Shown here: piece by piece, positions 27,863-42,745 of the stretch
Numbering within the stretch: position 1 is the first letter of the stretch
Layout of the letters: each line of letters opens with the position of its first letter
NCBI GenBank assembly: GCA_048013815.1
Contig: CM106586.1
Location: forward strand, 4,836,001-4,900,000
Source: Setoptus koraiensis
Lineage: Eukaryota; Arthropoda
Length of the DNA: 64,000 nucleotides
Direction of reading: 5' to 3'
Notes under the pieces: model-generated
Told to the model about the DNA's origin: nothing
The model's database searches: none
The model's input: only the letters and a program-made list of their open reading frames with translations
Program-made: the position numbers and the translations under genes

Positions 27863-29914
27863 ACCTGTCGGCTTCGAGCTCACTTGCCCGTATCAAGCGG
27901 CTCATTTGGTGCCCACGATCCAGTGGTCTGACTTGGCGCAAAAATGGCGCGATTCGCAAAGCTCACCGGCAAAATCGCCGGATAATCGCCTGATATATGC
28001 CAGATATTTGCGTGTGAACTTGTGTGTATCACGTGCCAACTCGGATATCCACGTGTGGACACCGCCGAACCAGGTATATGTGGTTTTATGATAAAACTTT
28101 TATCTCGTCGGGGCTCCCGTTTGTCCCGTCCAACGAAATATCGGCCAGCAAGCCAGGCTGATATTTGAGAAGAGGCTCGCTGGGGACGAGCGAAACTGCG
28201 ATTCATCGCGCAGGCCATGATTTATACGTAACATAAAGCGATGATCAAACTTTGATTGTCTGACAATTGCCAGAGCGGCCGCCAGTGGAAATCAATCAAT
28301 CGTGACTTTTTGCCTAATTGGCTATCAACAATTTCTTTGTGGCCTCGCCATTGTTTATGCTCTTTATTGCGGATGAAAAGAAATGGACTTAAAATGAGCG
28401 AAACAGCGAGAGATAAAAAGCTCATTATCAGACGGAATGGCGCATGAACAAGGTTGTTGTTTGTCTGGCCAGCACCATTAATACCCTTTATGTACGCTAA
28501 TAATAGACGCTACATAATGCCACATAATAGCATGCACATTTAATTTATTGAAGCCTCGCATGGCTTCAATAAATACGCCGGCCAGCGGAGAGTATGCGAG
28601 TTTTTCAATAAATAAATGCACTTGTTTATCAACTTGTTGCTACTTGAATGCTACTCGCAAAGGTCACAACAACGACAACAACAGCGCCGACAATAACACA
28701 TTTGTCTGTTGTTAGCTCAACAATGGCCAGTGAAATTATCATTTGAAATTAGACATCACTCACTGTGTAATGTCTCTCGTCTGTCGAGCCAACAAACCGA
28801 AATCCGTTGATACCACCGAAAACAACAACTTGTCTAGCAACTTGTGGGAGTTAAGCGGCACTCGAAGCGTCACCTGTTGGCTCGCTTACGCACTCGGTGC
28901 GCCTAGAGCGAGCTCGACACGACAGGTGGAGCCACCCAGTGCGCCATCATTGCATGACTTGCAAGCAGGATTTACAAACAAAAATCCGAAACTCACTTGT
29001 CAAATGAGTTTCCCCGGGTATTTCATGGGTAACATAGGCCAGGTGAGACCCCTGTCAGATGCAACGGGCCAATGGAGCGTGCACGCCAAGATAAGTCGCG
29101 AGATCGCTTTTGTCAAGCCTGAAACGCTCACCAGGTGACCGCGGGCATCACAACACTGGCTGATATTGCAGATTCTGACGAGTTTCTGCAATGCTGGCTG
29201 CAACCGGAAACGGACAGCTAATGAGGCATGGCAAGCTCGCCAACGAACACAACAGTAATAAGGTCATAATTTGTGACAGTCGGTGTGCGAGTTGCGCATT
29301 ATTGAGTGCGCAACTTGATTGCCCGTTCAATGCCAATCAAATGAGCGCGATTCAATAATCAAGATGCTAATAATAATGTCGAAATAATGATGATGCCATG
29401 GCAACGATAACGAGTCAACGATGCATGCCGGCCACTGTTGAGCCAAACAAACATGTGATTCAATCTGGCATCGAGTGTGATCATTGGTGCGCAATTTATT
29501 TTTTGCATCTTCGGTGCTCGACGGTGGCTCCGATTCGGCCGAGTCCAGCATCACACTTAATTACACTCGCTGGTTGGCAGTTGTAGCAGTTAGCGTTAGT
29601 TGTCACAATAAGCTTACTTAACAAGCCAGAAATAAGAAGAAGAGAAAAAAAACTGTTGGCAATGTGCGCATGATGCGTCTCAATCATTGAGACTCAATGT
29701 GTCATTCATTCATTTGTGCTCACCTGTGCTCACCTGTGCTCACCTGTTTACTTGTGCGCCTGGCCAACGGGCTAACTGGTATTGACACACAGATGACATA
29801 ATCAGCGCGATAGCATCAGATGTCATTGGCAGATAGTTGGTGTGTGTTAGTTAGTTAGTGAAATGTTGATGTGAAGTGTGTTGAATTGCGACCATCGTCA
29901 TGACAGCCACGGCC

Positions 29915-29938
29915 AGATAATAATAATTATTATTATCT
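29915..29938. repeat. 24-bp perfect palindrome of ATA/TAT triplets
   Basis: AGATAATAATAA followed directly by its complement. Confidence 0.88.
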
Positions 29939-30499
29939 AGCTCGGCCAGATATTAATAACTGTTGTTCGGCAACAAATGCACAGGCGGCGGCGGCGACGG
30001 CAAGGTCGCTGACCCGCCGATCATTCGGCTATCAATGTCTCGTTGACGGCCGACGATGATCATTGCTGGCTGGCCAGTGGCCACCATGATTCGGCACACA
30101 CACACACATCTAATAACATTATGGGCATTATCATTATTATAAATATTAATATTATTATTATTACCACTATTATTATTATTATGATTATTGCCATTAAGCA
30201 TGGTCACTTGGGGCGATGTTTGCCTTGGCGCTCGCTCGTCATTAGCTTGCTGTTTACCTGTGCAACCTGTTGCTGTCGCTGCTGCTGTTGTTGCCGTTGT
30301 TGTTGTTGCTGCTGTCGTTGCTGCTGCCGGCGTGGTCTTGGCGAGCCCGCCAACACACTCGGCCCATTCGAAATTCGAATAGATTGAGCGAAATTCTGTT
30401 CGGCACACAAATTCGCTCTCGCTGCCAACAGTGTGAACAGTCCAACAGGTAAACAAATAGCCAAACAACGAGCAAGTGGTCAAGTGGCCGAGCGGCCAC

Positions 30500-30560
30500 A
30501 GTCGGTCCGAGCGAGTCAAAGTGAGTCAAAGCGAGTCAAAGCGAGTCAAAGTTAGTCAAA
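30500..30560. repeat. 10-bp tandem repeat GAGTCAAAGC
   Basis: Five to six slightly varied copies of AGTCAAAG with 10-bp spacing. Confidence 0.85.
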
Positions 30561-31697
30561 GTTAGTGGTGCCAATAATGATGATGCCAGACGAAAATATT
30601 CACCATTCAGCGCCACAGTGATAATGATGTATTGCACGCAAATGGTGCCTCGTTTTATTCATACATTTATTTATTTATATTTGTGTATATGTATATTTAT
30701 GAGTGCTCGCTGCGCGGTGACATGATATGATACGATTTGTATCGATGGATATTTTGGCATTGTCGCTAATACTCGGGCAATTCACTTGGACATGTTGCTT
30801 GGACACTCACTCACAAGCAGTATATATTGTCAGCGTATACATTCTGTGATAGAGGGCGCTGCGGGGGCCAACCGGACCGGGAGAGTCAGGCTTGCAGACT
30901 GCGATCGAGAAAGTTTGTGAGTGGCCGTGGAGAAAAACAAATAGCCATTGCCGGCCAAACGACGGCGATAATGAATCGGCCGTTGCCGCCGACGATGAAC
31001 ACCAATGAACAACAACAACGACAGCAACAACAACGACGACAACAACAACAACAAATGCACGCACAATCATTAGATTACTGCTGTTGCCTGTCGCTGTTGC
31101 TCACAACCTGTTGTTCGGCTAGGTGTGACAAGCTCTAATTTTGTCTATTTCGTCCGACGAGCCGACGCGCCGACGAGCCGACGCGCCGACGGAGCCGCAA
31201 AATTAGCGAGGTGACTAGCAGCGCGCTCGATGGGAGGTCGGCCGCTGCAACTGGCCACGTTACTAGATTGCGCACATGCGGCCGGTCACATTATGTAATA
31301 TCGCCATTACACAACATTGGCCAGGATTACATAATAAATCTCTGTCGAGACAGGCGCACAGAGAGCACAAACATCTCGCTCATTTGTAGCTGCAGACAGA
31401 CGCAGATATCCGTTGTGTGTGTGTGTTTGCCAAACAGGTAATGTGCACTAATGGCCGAGTGTGTGTGTGTGTGTCGGCCGTCCAGCCAGAGCCACCTAGA
31501 GTGTTCGTTGGCGAGGCAAATGGCCGTGAGTGAGCCTAGTGGAGCACACTGTCTAATTAATAACTAAATTACATCACAGCGCGCCATACAAAACGGCTGG
31601 TGGTAATGGAGCTCGCTGCGGCCAACATTGCAGCGCCGACAACAGTGCAAAGTCAACTGACCATCGGCCAACTGATAAACTTTATTATCTGGCTCTA

Positions 31698-31767
31698 GTC
31701 ACTAGAGTCTAGTTACTAGAGTCTAGTCACTGGAGTCTATTCACTGGAGTCTAGTCAGTAGAGCGTA
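31698..31767. repeat. 14-bp tandem repeat, 5 copies
   Basis: Unit GTCACTAGAGTCTA at 31698, 31712, 31726, 31740 and 31754, each diverged by one or two bases. Confidence 0.9.
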
Positions 31768-32156
31768 GTGGCAAAGTTTGCCGAGTCACTTCGCAGACTG
31801 ACCGTACGACCGCGACTTTGCGAAGCGCAGTTCCATGTGGGGCTCACTATCGTCGCCGGCTCCAATGGAGTTTTGCATGCTTTTAAATGTTGGCATGATG
31901 TTTGGTTTGGCCGGCCGCCCGGTCAGACCCATCGGCGAGCGAGCGGCCGCGCAGCGCAGGCCAATAGTCAAATAGTCGAATAGGCGAAAAACAATTAGTG
32001 CCCCGAGCAAAATGAGCGATGATAATGACGAACAATTAGGAAAACGAAGCGCAGGCTCTTTTATTGCATGCGAGCCATTTCCTCCTCTCGCCCGTCCCGC
32101 TCTTGCCCGGCTCGCTCCCGTCCGTCCCGATCTTGCCCGACTCGACGGTATCGGCC

Positions 32157-32210
32157 GTCCCGAAGTGCCGCAGTCCCGAAGTGCCGCAGTCCCGAAGTGC
32201 CGCAGTCTCG
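32157..32210. repeat. 16-bp tandem repeat, about 3.4 copies
   Basis: GTCCCGAAGTGCCGCA at 32157, 32173 and 32189. Confidence 0.9.
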
Positions 32211-34344
32211 AGCTGCGAAGTGCGCGGCGGAGCACCTCGCAAGGCACGCCGATGTGCCGCCGATGCTGCATAATAATGTGTGTGCGATTCGGAGCACTTC
32301 GGTGCCGTTCGGCGCGGCGCAACTCGCCGGGATCGCTCTCGATTCGAGAGTCTCGAATGGGTTCCAGCTTCGCGATCGCGGCTTCGCGATCGCAGCTTCG
32401 AGCTCAAAGCGACAAGCGGGCCTGACCGTGATACTCGCTCATTGGGAGCACACACACACCGACTCGCCGGCTGCAATTGAATTTCGGCGCTCGAATTGGC
32501 CAGCGAATTGGCCGATGTGGCCAGTTGGCCAGACTCGCCTCACAACTTGCGAGTCACCGAGTCGGCGAGCTGGCCAACGACGGCGCGAACAACAAACAAA
32601 CAAACAAGCGACATGAATGGAAATCGGACACCCGCTTCTTGTTACAGGCACAGGTAACACAGGTAAGCGGCCGGCAACAGGTGGAGTGGTTGCAGTTTTA
32701 TTATGCATATTACCATCGGTGTGTGTGTGCTTGTTGCGTAACTTGTTGCTTGATTATTCGGCGCTGGCCGGCGCGATAATGCAAGCTAATAATGCAGCCG
32801 GGCTAATAACAATAATTGCAATTAGAGCCCAATAATCTTCACCTATTCTTTTATTGGCCGACGCTGTTGCCGTTGTTGTTGCCGTTGTTGTTGCTGCTGA
32901 TGATGCTGTTGTTGCTGATGACTCTGATGACGCTGATGATGCTGATGATGATAGTGCGCAGTGCGCACAGAGTGCATCAAATCAACAAGTTGTTGTGTTT
33001 GCCAGCGCGAATTTGCCTGCCGATTCGAATGCGCTCGGCTCCGGCCAGGCCGGCGCGATTCAATTCGGCTCGGCGCGCTTCCACTCGATTTGATGCGGCC
33101 CGTCTCGCGGCTCGGTCATCGCGACTGTAACTGTCCGAGCGGACGGCCGAGCGAGCCGCGCTTGTAGCCGGGCTTGTCGGGCCCAGAGAACATCCAGACT
33201 CACTGCGAGAGCGGGCCGGCCGAAATTGTGCGCCGCGCTGCGGCGCCAAAGACAATGGACGCTGGCGCGCTGATGCGCTGATGGCATCGCCAGCGCAGCC
33301 ATCAATCATCATCGATCAAATGCGCCTCGCCGAACGATGATTCGCCAGGCCTGACGGTGGCGCTTGGATTCTTTTCGCTTTTCGCGAATCGCTTAGCGCT
33401 TGCCGACACTCTTTTTGCATTCTCTGGCTCGCTTGTGCCGAGGCATCGCATGCCGTTTGCGCAGCGATGAGCCTGTTGGCGAAAGGTGAGCGGCTGCAAA
33501 AAGTTTACAAGTTTTCTGGCTCGCTCGCTTCTTCGCGCCACATCGCATGCGGCCGACAATCGCACCAACATCCGAACATCCGAATACCCGAATACCTGAA
33601 TACCCGAGCATCCGAACGGTGCAAATATCGATGCACGGTAGCCGGAGAGCGGGAAAGCGGCCACCGGGTCGCGGGCGGCGCTGCTAGAGACTCGCCGGAC
33701 ACTCTCCACAATAGAGACTCCACTGGACAGTGTCCACTGGCGACAAGTGCGCATTTTCTCGCTCGGCGCAACCCCAATTAGCGTTGTGATTAGCTGATTA
33801 GCATTGTGCAACCATATTAATGGCACTAGCTCGCCTAGACACTGTTTCGGAGCTCTGTCACTGCAACGGCCGCGATTGAATCACAGCCGGCGATTGAATC
33901 ACAGCCTGCGAGTGAATCACATCAGCGGCGGCCACTAGAAACAACTTATCCACTTGTTACAACTTATCCGCTCGGCGTCAGCTCGAGCCGCCGCCGTCTG
34001 GACTCCAGAGTCTGGACTGCAGACTCTCCAGAGGGGCGCGTAGGCGATCGCCGGCCGGCTGGCCAGAGTGCGGCCGCCGGAGTGGCCAGCGCAACGAGCG
34101 CACGAAAATAAAATAATAATGCATGCGATGCGTATTTGGCGGACTTGTCGGAGCTGTCGGAGTTGTCGGAGCCGTCGGGGATCGTCAGCATGTCAGATCA
34201 TGAATACATTAGCCGACTCATTGTTTCGGCCACTGTGCGCCTCATGATTCATGAGCCATGAATGGTTGCGAAGCACGCACTCGAATCCGCGATCTGATGC
34301 TGCCGCTGCAAACTGGCCGCATTATCCCTAATTCGAGACGCACA

Positions 34345-34455
34345 CACAATAGTAATAATCATAATAATAGTAGTAATCATAATAATAGTAATAATCATAA
34401 TAATGCCAAATAATAGTGATAATCATAGTAATGCCAAATAATAGTAATGATGATA
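34345..34455. repeat. AT-rich repeat of AATAGTAATAATCAT type
   Basis: About seven diverged copies of a 15-21-bp unit of AAT, AGT and CAT triplets in otherwise GC-rich DNA. Confidence 0.8.
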
Positions 34456-36132
34456 CCGAAGCCCAATAATGGCCGCCCAATTACAGATAATTGTAATTGT
34501 ATCAATGAGATGCCAATTGCCATTGCATGATCCCAGTGGCCAATAGGCCATCATTGGAGGTGTCTGGCGTGCATAATCCGGCCCAACTTGTGGCTGCACC
34601 AGATTATAAACAAGAGCATCTAATTAAGTCATTATTATGCAAATTCCTGGCCGCTCACCGGCGCCGGTCAGACACAGACAGTCGCTTTGCTGTTGGCGTC
34701 TCGCCTAGTCGCCTATTCGTGTGTTGCCAGCTCGCTGCAACACACCAACGGTGTGTTACGTAACACGGCGCATTGTCGGGCCGCATCGATCTCATTGACG
34801 GCCAGTGGCCGGCTTTAAATTAAATTGCTCGGCATAAATTGTTGAATTGGTCGCAACTTTCAACTTTTATTCAAACATTGAATAAAAAGCGCATTTTTTT
34901 GCCACCTCATCTAATCTATTTGCTGTTGCTGCGATGACGCTGATTTGAGCTGGCCAAACTGGACACAAATTGCAGTTTTGCCGCTCTTGCCCCCATTTCT
35001 TCATTAGGCCATTTGTTGGCGTGTTGATCGGCAAACGATCGCGTTAATGCAAATGATTGTGCCCGAACAACAAGCCGCTCGACGGTGCCTAAACAACAAG
35101 CCGCTCGATGGCACCCAGAGCGACCATCGGCGATTGCTCTCGGCTGCGTCGTTGGGCGGATAAATCAAGTTGATGGTTACGCGTGGTCGTACAAAGTTGC
35201 AGCTTACAAAGTTGCAAACGGTTGCGCCATCATCGGACAGTCGCCGGCGATGCAAACAACGGCCAATTGCAAACTTGTTGTTGTTGTTGTTGGTCGAAGC
35301 CGACGGATGGACAATGGCGCCCGTTCGGCTTGGCGGAAGCGCACCATTGACTCGGATAAATTCAAAGCGTAAACTGGAGCCGCGAGTGGAGCGGCCGGCG
35401 TGTGGGCCAACGCGCCGGCTTGCGCAAATCAAATGTGCAAATCGATTAATATTCCACTTAACGATTTATATGGTCGCGCAAATGACCTTCAAGTGGCCGC
35501 GATATCTCTCACTCGCAGACTCTGACATTGTGACTCACAATTTGTGAGTCGGCGAGCCGCCGCCAATCATGCCGACACTCAGTGAGACTGTCTCAGTGAG
35601 ACATGACGCAAACAGTCACTTGACAGAGCCCGAGTGATCATTGCAAATGTCACCTGTCGCTCACTGTGAGTTGGTCAATTTAATTTGCTGCAATTGTGCA
35701 GCCACTCACTACTAAAATATTTAGTAGGCATCAGCTGAGATTGTTTGCGTCAAAAAGAAGCGACTGACGTCAAAATGTCACCATTAAACTGTGTGAGATT
35801 TGACGGTTGTGTGTCTTGATAAAAACTGTGATACTCTGGCTGAGACTGGCACAATCAGCGCGACAAACGCACACGCAATTCAATTGCGGCAATTGTTGTC
35901 AGATACACCCTGTACACGGATAATGCTGCTGTCTCAGGTGTGCAAGTCACAGGTGAGACAGTTGGACAGGTGTAGCTGGACAGCGGCTCGCCAACGGTGG
36001 CCTTAATTAATGGGAATTGGCGCTGAAAAAGAGTGATTAAGTGCTCGGTGATATGATAATTGGTGCCAATGAGCAGCGAGCGCCGACAACCAACGCGCGC
36101 GCCCGCTAACCGAGGCCGGCCGGCCAAACAGA

Positions 36133-36198
36133 AAAGTCAGATACGCAAAGTCCGACGCACAAAGTCCGATAAGCAAAGTCCGACGCGCAAAGTCCGAA
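36133..36198. repeat. 14-bp tandem repeat, 5 copies
   Basis: AAAGTCCGACGCGC-like units with AAAGTC at 36133, 36147, 36161, 36175 and 36189. Confidence 0.88.
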
Positions 36199-39100
36199 GT
36201 CTGAGCAAAGGCGAGCTGGGCGCGAAAAGCCAGAGGCCGGCCGATATTATCATGCAATTTGATTTCATCGCGCAAACACATTGACCGCACGATGGCGTTT
36301 TGTCGCCCGCCAGCCTGCGCTATCTAGATCAACACTGGCCAGGCGAACACACATTATTATACATGACGGCACCACCGACAGCAATAACGGCGGTAATGGC
36401 CGTAATGGCAACAACAGCAACAACAACGGCAACAACGGCAACAACTGCGACGCCGATAACGGTCGCCGTGGTCGTGTTCGTGTCCGCCTGTCAGTGGCGA
36501 TGTGTTTGCTGTAGCGATCATGTAACAAGTCAATTAATTAGCTTGCCAGGCAACCAGTGCGCAGCCAGTGTAAACGAGCGGCCAATCTAATAACTGTATC
36601 GGCACAAACCGAGCGAGCCGTTGAATATTAATTAACAAACTCTGGCGATGCCGGCCCGGCCGCATCGACGGGCTTAATTTTTGCAACTTTTTGAAATTTC
36701 TCTTTCACTGTGTCCACTCGGTCGAGTCGGGCGTCGTTGCCGACAGCCGCCGATCGACGGCCAGTGCGCGCTGATAGTCGGCAGGCAAGCTCGTCGATGC
36801 AACCCAGTGCAATAATGGCACCGTGTTTGATTAATTTGCCATCGAGCGCCTCTATTTCCCATTATGTAATGGCCCATTATGTGAGAAATTTTTTGATTCG
36901 CGCAATTTCTTTACAATTGCTTTGAATTGTCTCGAGCGCTGTTGTCCGCTGAGCATGCCGGTGGCCACTTGCAACTGGCAAGTTGCGAATGAGCGCGTAT
37001 TACTCGGTAATATCGGCGATATTGTCCAGTCGATACACTTGCGAACAAATGTCGGCCGCATTTCTGGCTCGCACTCTTGCATTTCTGGCCACTCTCGCAT
37101 TTCTGGCCGCTCTTGTGTCTCTGGCCAGCGCAGCGACTCACGACCAAACATGAATGACCAAACCAAAAATGAGCTGCCCGTCGAGCATTGAAAAGTGAGC
37201 GCAAAAGTCCGAGAAATAATAACAAGAGATTGAGAAATTGAAGTGCACACAAACGCTAACGACATGACGATGAGATACGATTACTAATATCGCCAACAGC
37301 CTGTCAGAGCCTGTCCACTCGGCCAAACGGGTAGCCACCAATCAACTGTTGCCTCATCGAGTATTACACACACACATTGGGCCAAACAAAAAAGTATTGG
37401 CAGAATCACTGTCGACAAGTCCACTCAATCCATTCGAAAAACCGTTCTGGCAAGCCCATAACAGATAGTCATACATGCAGCTAATATCATTAGCTCGGCT
37501 CGTAATTAATACGGGCAGCGCCCTCGTAAATACACACAGACGCACATTAAAATTGACCAAGTTACCATTAAAAATTAATTAAAATTAATGTTGCATCGTT
37601 AGCCAAAACGAGCACCTCTGGCCATTCTCGAGCCCGTTATTCAGACCTTCGGCGGCCGAAAATTGGCGTGGCTGGCCCATTGGTGCCCACTGCCGCATCG
37701 AACCCGTTTGCGAGCGGTGCCTAAACTGGATACGCCCCATATCGAGCGGACACTTCTGAGTCACAAGTTGTGACCCTTGGATTCGGGGCCCCGCTTTTGC
37801 TTGCGCACCCAGCTGCTGAATTGGGCATCGCCGCTTGCTGGCATCGGGTCCGTTGCGCTTTGCACACCGGAAGTGATTCAACCGTGTGCCATACTGACTG
37901 TAGCTGAAAGTGGAGCAAGCAATTTGCGGCTTGAAAAGTGGCAAATAAGTTGTAAGTCCGATTGTGTGCGTTTCTCGGAAATTGGGATTTATTGGCGAGC
38001 AAACAATTGGAATTTCGCCAAGACGCTGGTTCGAGCTCGCCAAGACGAGCGCCAAACGCGACGCAAACAACTCGCTAAAATGGCCTAATCTTTTCTTTTC
38101 GTAAGTTAAAATTTAAGTTTAAATTTTGGTAAGTTTTCGGCAATTTCAATTTCAATCTCGCTCTGATTGCCAGATAAGTCGGCAAAGTGCGAGCTCGAGC
38201 TGCGAGCACATTACGGCAGAGAAGCGCACAATGCGAAAGAATTGCCGGCTATTAGCGGCGTTGGTGTGCTCACACCAGAAACAGCTGCAAGACGACGACG
38301 AGCCAAACTCTGGCCAGAGTCCAAAGAAGATTAACGGAAATAATTAGATCGAGGCGGCGGCGGCGTGATGGATTTCCTGTGTTTATTGAAAATAAAACTG
38401 AAAATCGGCAGGCGGAGGCTGGGGAAAACGCGCGCTTTTCACTTATCTCTCTCAATTTGCGAGTCTCAATTTGAGAGAGAGTCGCAAATAATTTGTGGCT
38501 TGTTTGTCCGAAAGTGATATTAACAAGTGCAGTTACATAATTGGCAAACAGATTGCACAATTTCCAAGCTATTGTGATGGTCTGGCGAGTTGCGGATGTG
38601 CGACACTTACGCAACAAATGGGCCACTAATTGTGGTGCTCGCTGGTGCTAGCGTAAGGCAACAAGTGTTGCTCACGATGATAATAACTTTGCGCTCGCTG
38701 CAATAACAACAATAATAACTAGAATAAGTGCTAACAACAAGCGCCGGCCAGTAAGTCACCTAAGACGCTCGAGCCGAGTGCCGATTTGCTCGGCTTACGA
38801 GCTCAGGTGAGCTCGCTTTCAGGTGAGCGATACTCTCAGGTGAGTGCTCGGGCGTTCGGGCACAGGCCGAGACGCTTGCGTTGATGGACACAGCATGATT
38901 TTGATTGGCAAAGGGCCGATATTGGCGAGCTAGTCGGCGTTTCGCATTTGATTACCGCTGCCGCTGCACTGGCCACCACAAGCGGCTGGTCGCACAATTG
39001 CTGTGAGCAAAACACAATATGCAAATTATCGTCGCTTTGCGCGAAGCATTAGCGACCGACCGGACATTTGTTCAGCTGGCATTTGGCTGCAAATTTGCGC

Positions 39101-40908
39101 GATTGTCCGAGCGATTCTTGCAATTCTCGACTGCACTATCGCTGAGCCGAGCGCCAAGCGAAGGAATCCGCCGGCCAGAAATGAGCGACGCCAACGAATT
39201 CGGGTGAACGCGAACACAACCAAACTGAATATAACTGGATCCGATCGGATGAGATTAGATTTGATCTGGCCGCAGCGTGTTGCGCGCCGCGCACCATAAT
39301 ACACGCTGACCGGCATATTACATAATAACAACAATAATAATAATAATAATATAACACATGATGGCATGATGGCTCAACAGTGGCCACCAGACAACAATCG
39401 TTTGGTGTCTGTCACTCTCGACAATGTGCGTTTATTGCCAAAGCAAACGTTTGAAATGTCCGTCCGATTCGAGGCGAAATAACTCGCCGATCGAGTGCCG
39501 TTGTTGAGCGTGTCTAGTCGGCAGAGCCGAGTGGCCGCTCGATGCCTGGAGAAGCGTCCGAACTTCGAAGTTCGAAGCCATATCGGCTCGCAACGTTGAG
39601 CGACCAGATGAAACGGAACGAAACGGCCAACGGAACGAAGCGAAACGCAGCCAACTCGAGCCCTCTCAACAAGCCAGCGCAAAGGGCACGCAGCGCCGGT
39701 TGGGCAAACCGGACGAGCGGCCCGATCGGCGGAGCCATCGATTTGAGCTGGTATATATGGTATATTTGTGTCTAAATGCGCATGCACAGCCGCCCGGAAA
39801 GTGTGTTGCCCCGAAATAGCATTTCGGAAAGTGCCCGCAAGTCGACCGAATCGATCGAAATTCCCCGAAATGCACCGAAACGGCCCAAAATCGAGCCGAA
39901 AAGCCCCGAAATAGAGCCGGCCGGCCTAACGTCACTCTCGCTAGTCTCGGCTCTCGAGTATATCGAGTTATGTAACACAACGATGTATGTAACTGCCGAT
40001 TGCATGCGCACCGCGATCGGCCATAAGTCGGATATAAACGACCATCCATCGGCAATAGATTATGGTTTGGCCGAGCTCGTCAGCCTGTTCGGCGTGTTAG
40101 TGGCCGGCTACCTGGTCAGTTTGATGTGGCCGTTGGTCGTGATGACTGCACAGGGGACGAGCAAACGATCGGCGCAACGCCGCCATATCTGCGAGCATGT
40201 CGGATATTGTTGCCGTTTTCTCGGGCTGTAGCCGGCTCTTTGAGCCAGCTCTCTATGTGCGCTTGCAACTGGACAAACTCACCGTCGGCGCTCGCTTGCA
40301 AGGGCGGCTCATTCGCACAGGTGTAATACTCGCAATTGATGGGTGCTGATGCGAGTCGTGATTGTTTGCGTTTTATTCAAATTAATTCAAGGCGGCAGCT
40401 CGAATTGAGTGGACGCAACAACGACGGTCACTCGCGGCGATGCGCGGCCGGCCGGCGTAGCCGCGAAGAATCACAAAAGAATCAATTACGTTGCACCAAT
40501 CTGCGCCCGAGCGAGTCTGCTCCATTTGTTGCGTCCGAGCGAGCGTTCGAAGCGAACGTTCGAACGACGAGAAACCTGCGGCTGGCCAGTCGGCGCGGCG
40601 CCGTTCGGCCGCCAGAATTCGCTTGTGCAAACACTGGCTGCAGCTTGTTGCGCCCGTTTCCGTGCCGGCCAGTTGCAGCGGCCGGCCAGACCGCTGGGCG
40701 CCCATCGGCTGTGCTATCGTCCAGCGAACTGGCCAGAGTGTGGTGTTGCGTCTAATGAGCTCGCATGATGATAGAGGCACGCTTGATCTATTTACCTGGC
40801 GGCGAGAGTTTGCAGCGTTGGTTGGGCGAGCTGGCGGGCTTTGTGTCGCGCTGCTCATGTGTGTATCATGTGCTGTATTTATGCGATGCTGCCACCGTAT
40901 AGGTAGAT

Positions 40909-40958
40909 GCTTATCTATTCATACGCTAACCACCGCCGGCCGATATGAATAGATAAGC
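40909..40958. repeat. Perfect inverted repeat, 15-bp arms, 20-nt loop
   Basis: GCTTATCTATTCATA at 40909-40923 and its complement at 40944-40958. Confidence 0.92.
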
Positions 40959-41649
40959 GAGCGACAGTGGCCCGTTATGCAACCTGTTGCCGTTGATGCA
41001 AACAACGGCGAACGTTCGACACAATGTTTGCGTTTTGTCCAGACAGAACACAAACACAAGACCACCGTACAGCAACCGCAATCGCTGTGGCCCGGCGTTC
41101 GTTATTCGATTTGTGCGACTTGCCCGACATGTTGGAGCTGTTCGAGTTGCGTCCATTGTGGCCGCACCGAGTCGCCCATTCGATTTCGAAGTTCGAGCTC
41201 GAATTTCGAGCGCTCCACTGCTGAGTGATTCGAACATTTGAATCTTGAGCGATTCGAGCGTCGAACATTCGAACGGCGAACATTGAAGCGGCGAGCGCTC
41301 GAACTTGGAGGCTAGACTGCGGACCGCTCGAACTTGGCCGGCGAAATAACTGTGGAAATGAGATAACAACTGCAACGGCCAGCCAGAGAACTAGATTCCA
41401 ATGGGCAAGACCATGGGCTGCCATTATTGTTATTACTGGCGCTTGTTCTAAATATAGATCGGTGCACAATGTTGAACATTGTTCGCTCGCCGGCATTGTT
41501 GTTGTCGCTCAGTTATTGGCAGCGCGGCTCAATAGTCGCGATGCGGCATGCAATTGTGTGTGGCAATTGTGTAAAGCGGGCGCTTCTCGCCGGCATTGGT
41601 CGACATTCGCCGACTTGAAGAAATTCTCGGCCGGCTCATCGCAGTCGAC

Positions 41650-41760
41650 ATTCGACGTTCGGCGTTCGAAATTCGAAATTCGAGGTTCGGCGCTCGAGAT
41701 TCGAGGTTCGCCGTTCGAAATTCGAGGTTCGCCGTTCGAAATTCGAGGCTCGAAATTCGC
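41650..41760. repeat. TTCGAAATTCGAGG-type minisatellite
   Basis: Nested repeats of TTCGAAATTCGAGGTTCGCC; two neighbouring copies near 41,695-41,750 are nearly identical. TTCGAA words are also frequent elsewhere in the left part. Confidence 0.85.
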
Positions 41761-42164
41761 ACTGGGCACTGCGAGTGGCAAGTTCGAGCAGTTCGACAGC
41801 TTGCGCAACCACCGCTCTGCTGACAGGGCCGCCGAAGTGCGCTCGTAAGCCGCCTGTTACGGATTAGTCGACGATTGTGCCAGCGAACAGGTTGTCTCGA
41901 TTGTGTTATTCCGAGCAACGGTTGCAGCAGTTTCGCCGAGCGATGCGATTGTGTCATTGTGGCAGCCGTCAACTCTTCCTCTGCCATTGTGCTGCTGCGT
42001 CTTCTTTTGACACTTTTCAAGCTCGCTTCGAGCGGGCCGGCATTGCGCAATGCCGGCCGCTTCTCTCGCTCTCTATTGCTGGCAAGCTCACCTGGCAAGC
42101 GATGTGGCCAGCAATAGAAAGTAAAGCACACTCACACTCATTTCAAAACGAAGCGCTCACCTAT

Positions 42165-42228
42165 CGAAGCCAAGCGCACATTTCGAAGCCAAGCGCACAT
42201 TTCGAAGCCGAGCACACATTTCGAAATG
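42165..42228. repeat. 19-bp tandem repeat, 3 copies
   Basis: CGAAGCCAAGCGCACATTT at 42165, 42184 and 42203. Confidence 0.9.
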
Positions 42229-42672
42229 GCCAGTCGCTGGCAGCGACTCGGTGATAGATGCGCCATGACAGAGGCCTGGCACCGACACACAAGCCACACA
42301 CAATAAATGCCGATATAACCGAAATGATGTAATGAAAAATGGCAAAACACCGTTGGATGTGCTCCAAATTTGTAACCCGATTGCTCCACATCCAGGCGAC
42401 GGCCAATGCCAGCGAAATCTCTCACAAACAATTTACGCCGCACAAGCAAATATTCACACAGTCAACATCAATTTGCTCTATTTTATTGTGTGTAAATTCT
42501 CGTTATTTCATCTTGTTATTTTCGCTTATTCTCTCGCCGGCGAGCTTGTTAGCCATTTTTCTCTGTGTTTGTCCCTATTGAGTGCAACTGGCAATTTGAG
42601 CGTTTTGGCCATTTGAGCGTTTTGGCCGTTTTCGAAAAAGAGATTCAATATTTTTGCAGCGGCCAATCTTGC

Positions 42673-42745
42673 GCCGGCGATCAACAACAACAAGCCGGCG
42701 ATCAACAACAACAAGCCGGCCATCAACGGCAACAAGCCGGCGAGA
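42673..42745. repeat. 21-bp tandem repeat, about 3.5 copies
   Basis: GCCGGCGATCAACAACAACAA at 42673, 42694, 42715 and a partial copy at 42736. Confidence 0.9.

Noticed and set aside
37585-38088. Overlapping frames on both strands near 37.6-38.1 kb
   Set aside because: Neither has a domain or flanking splice signals; mutual overlap suggests chance.
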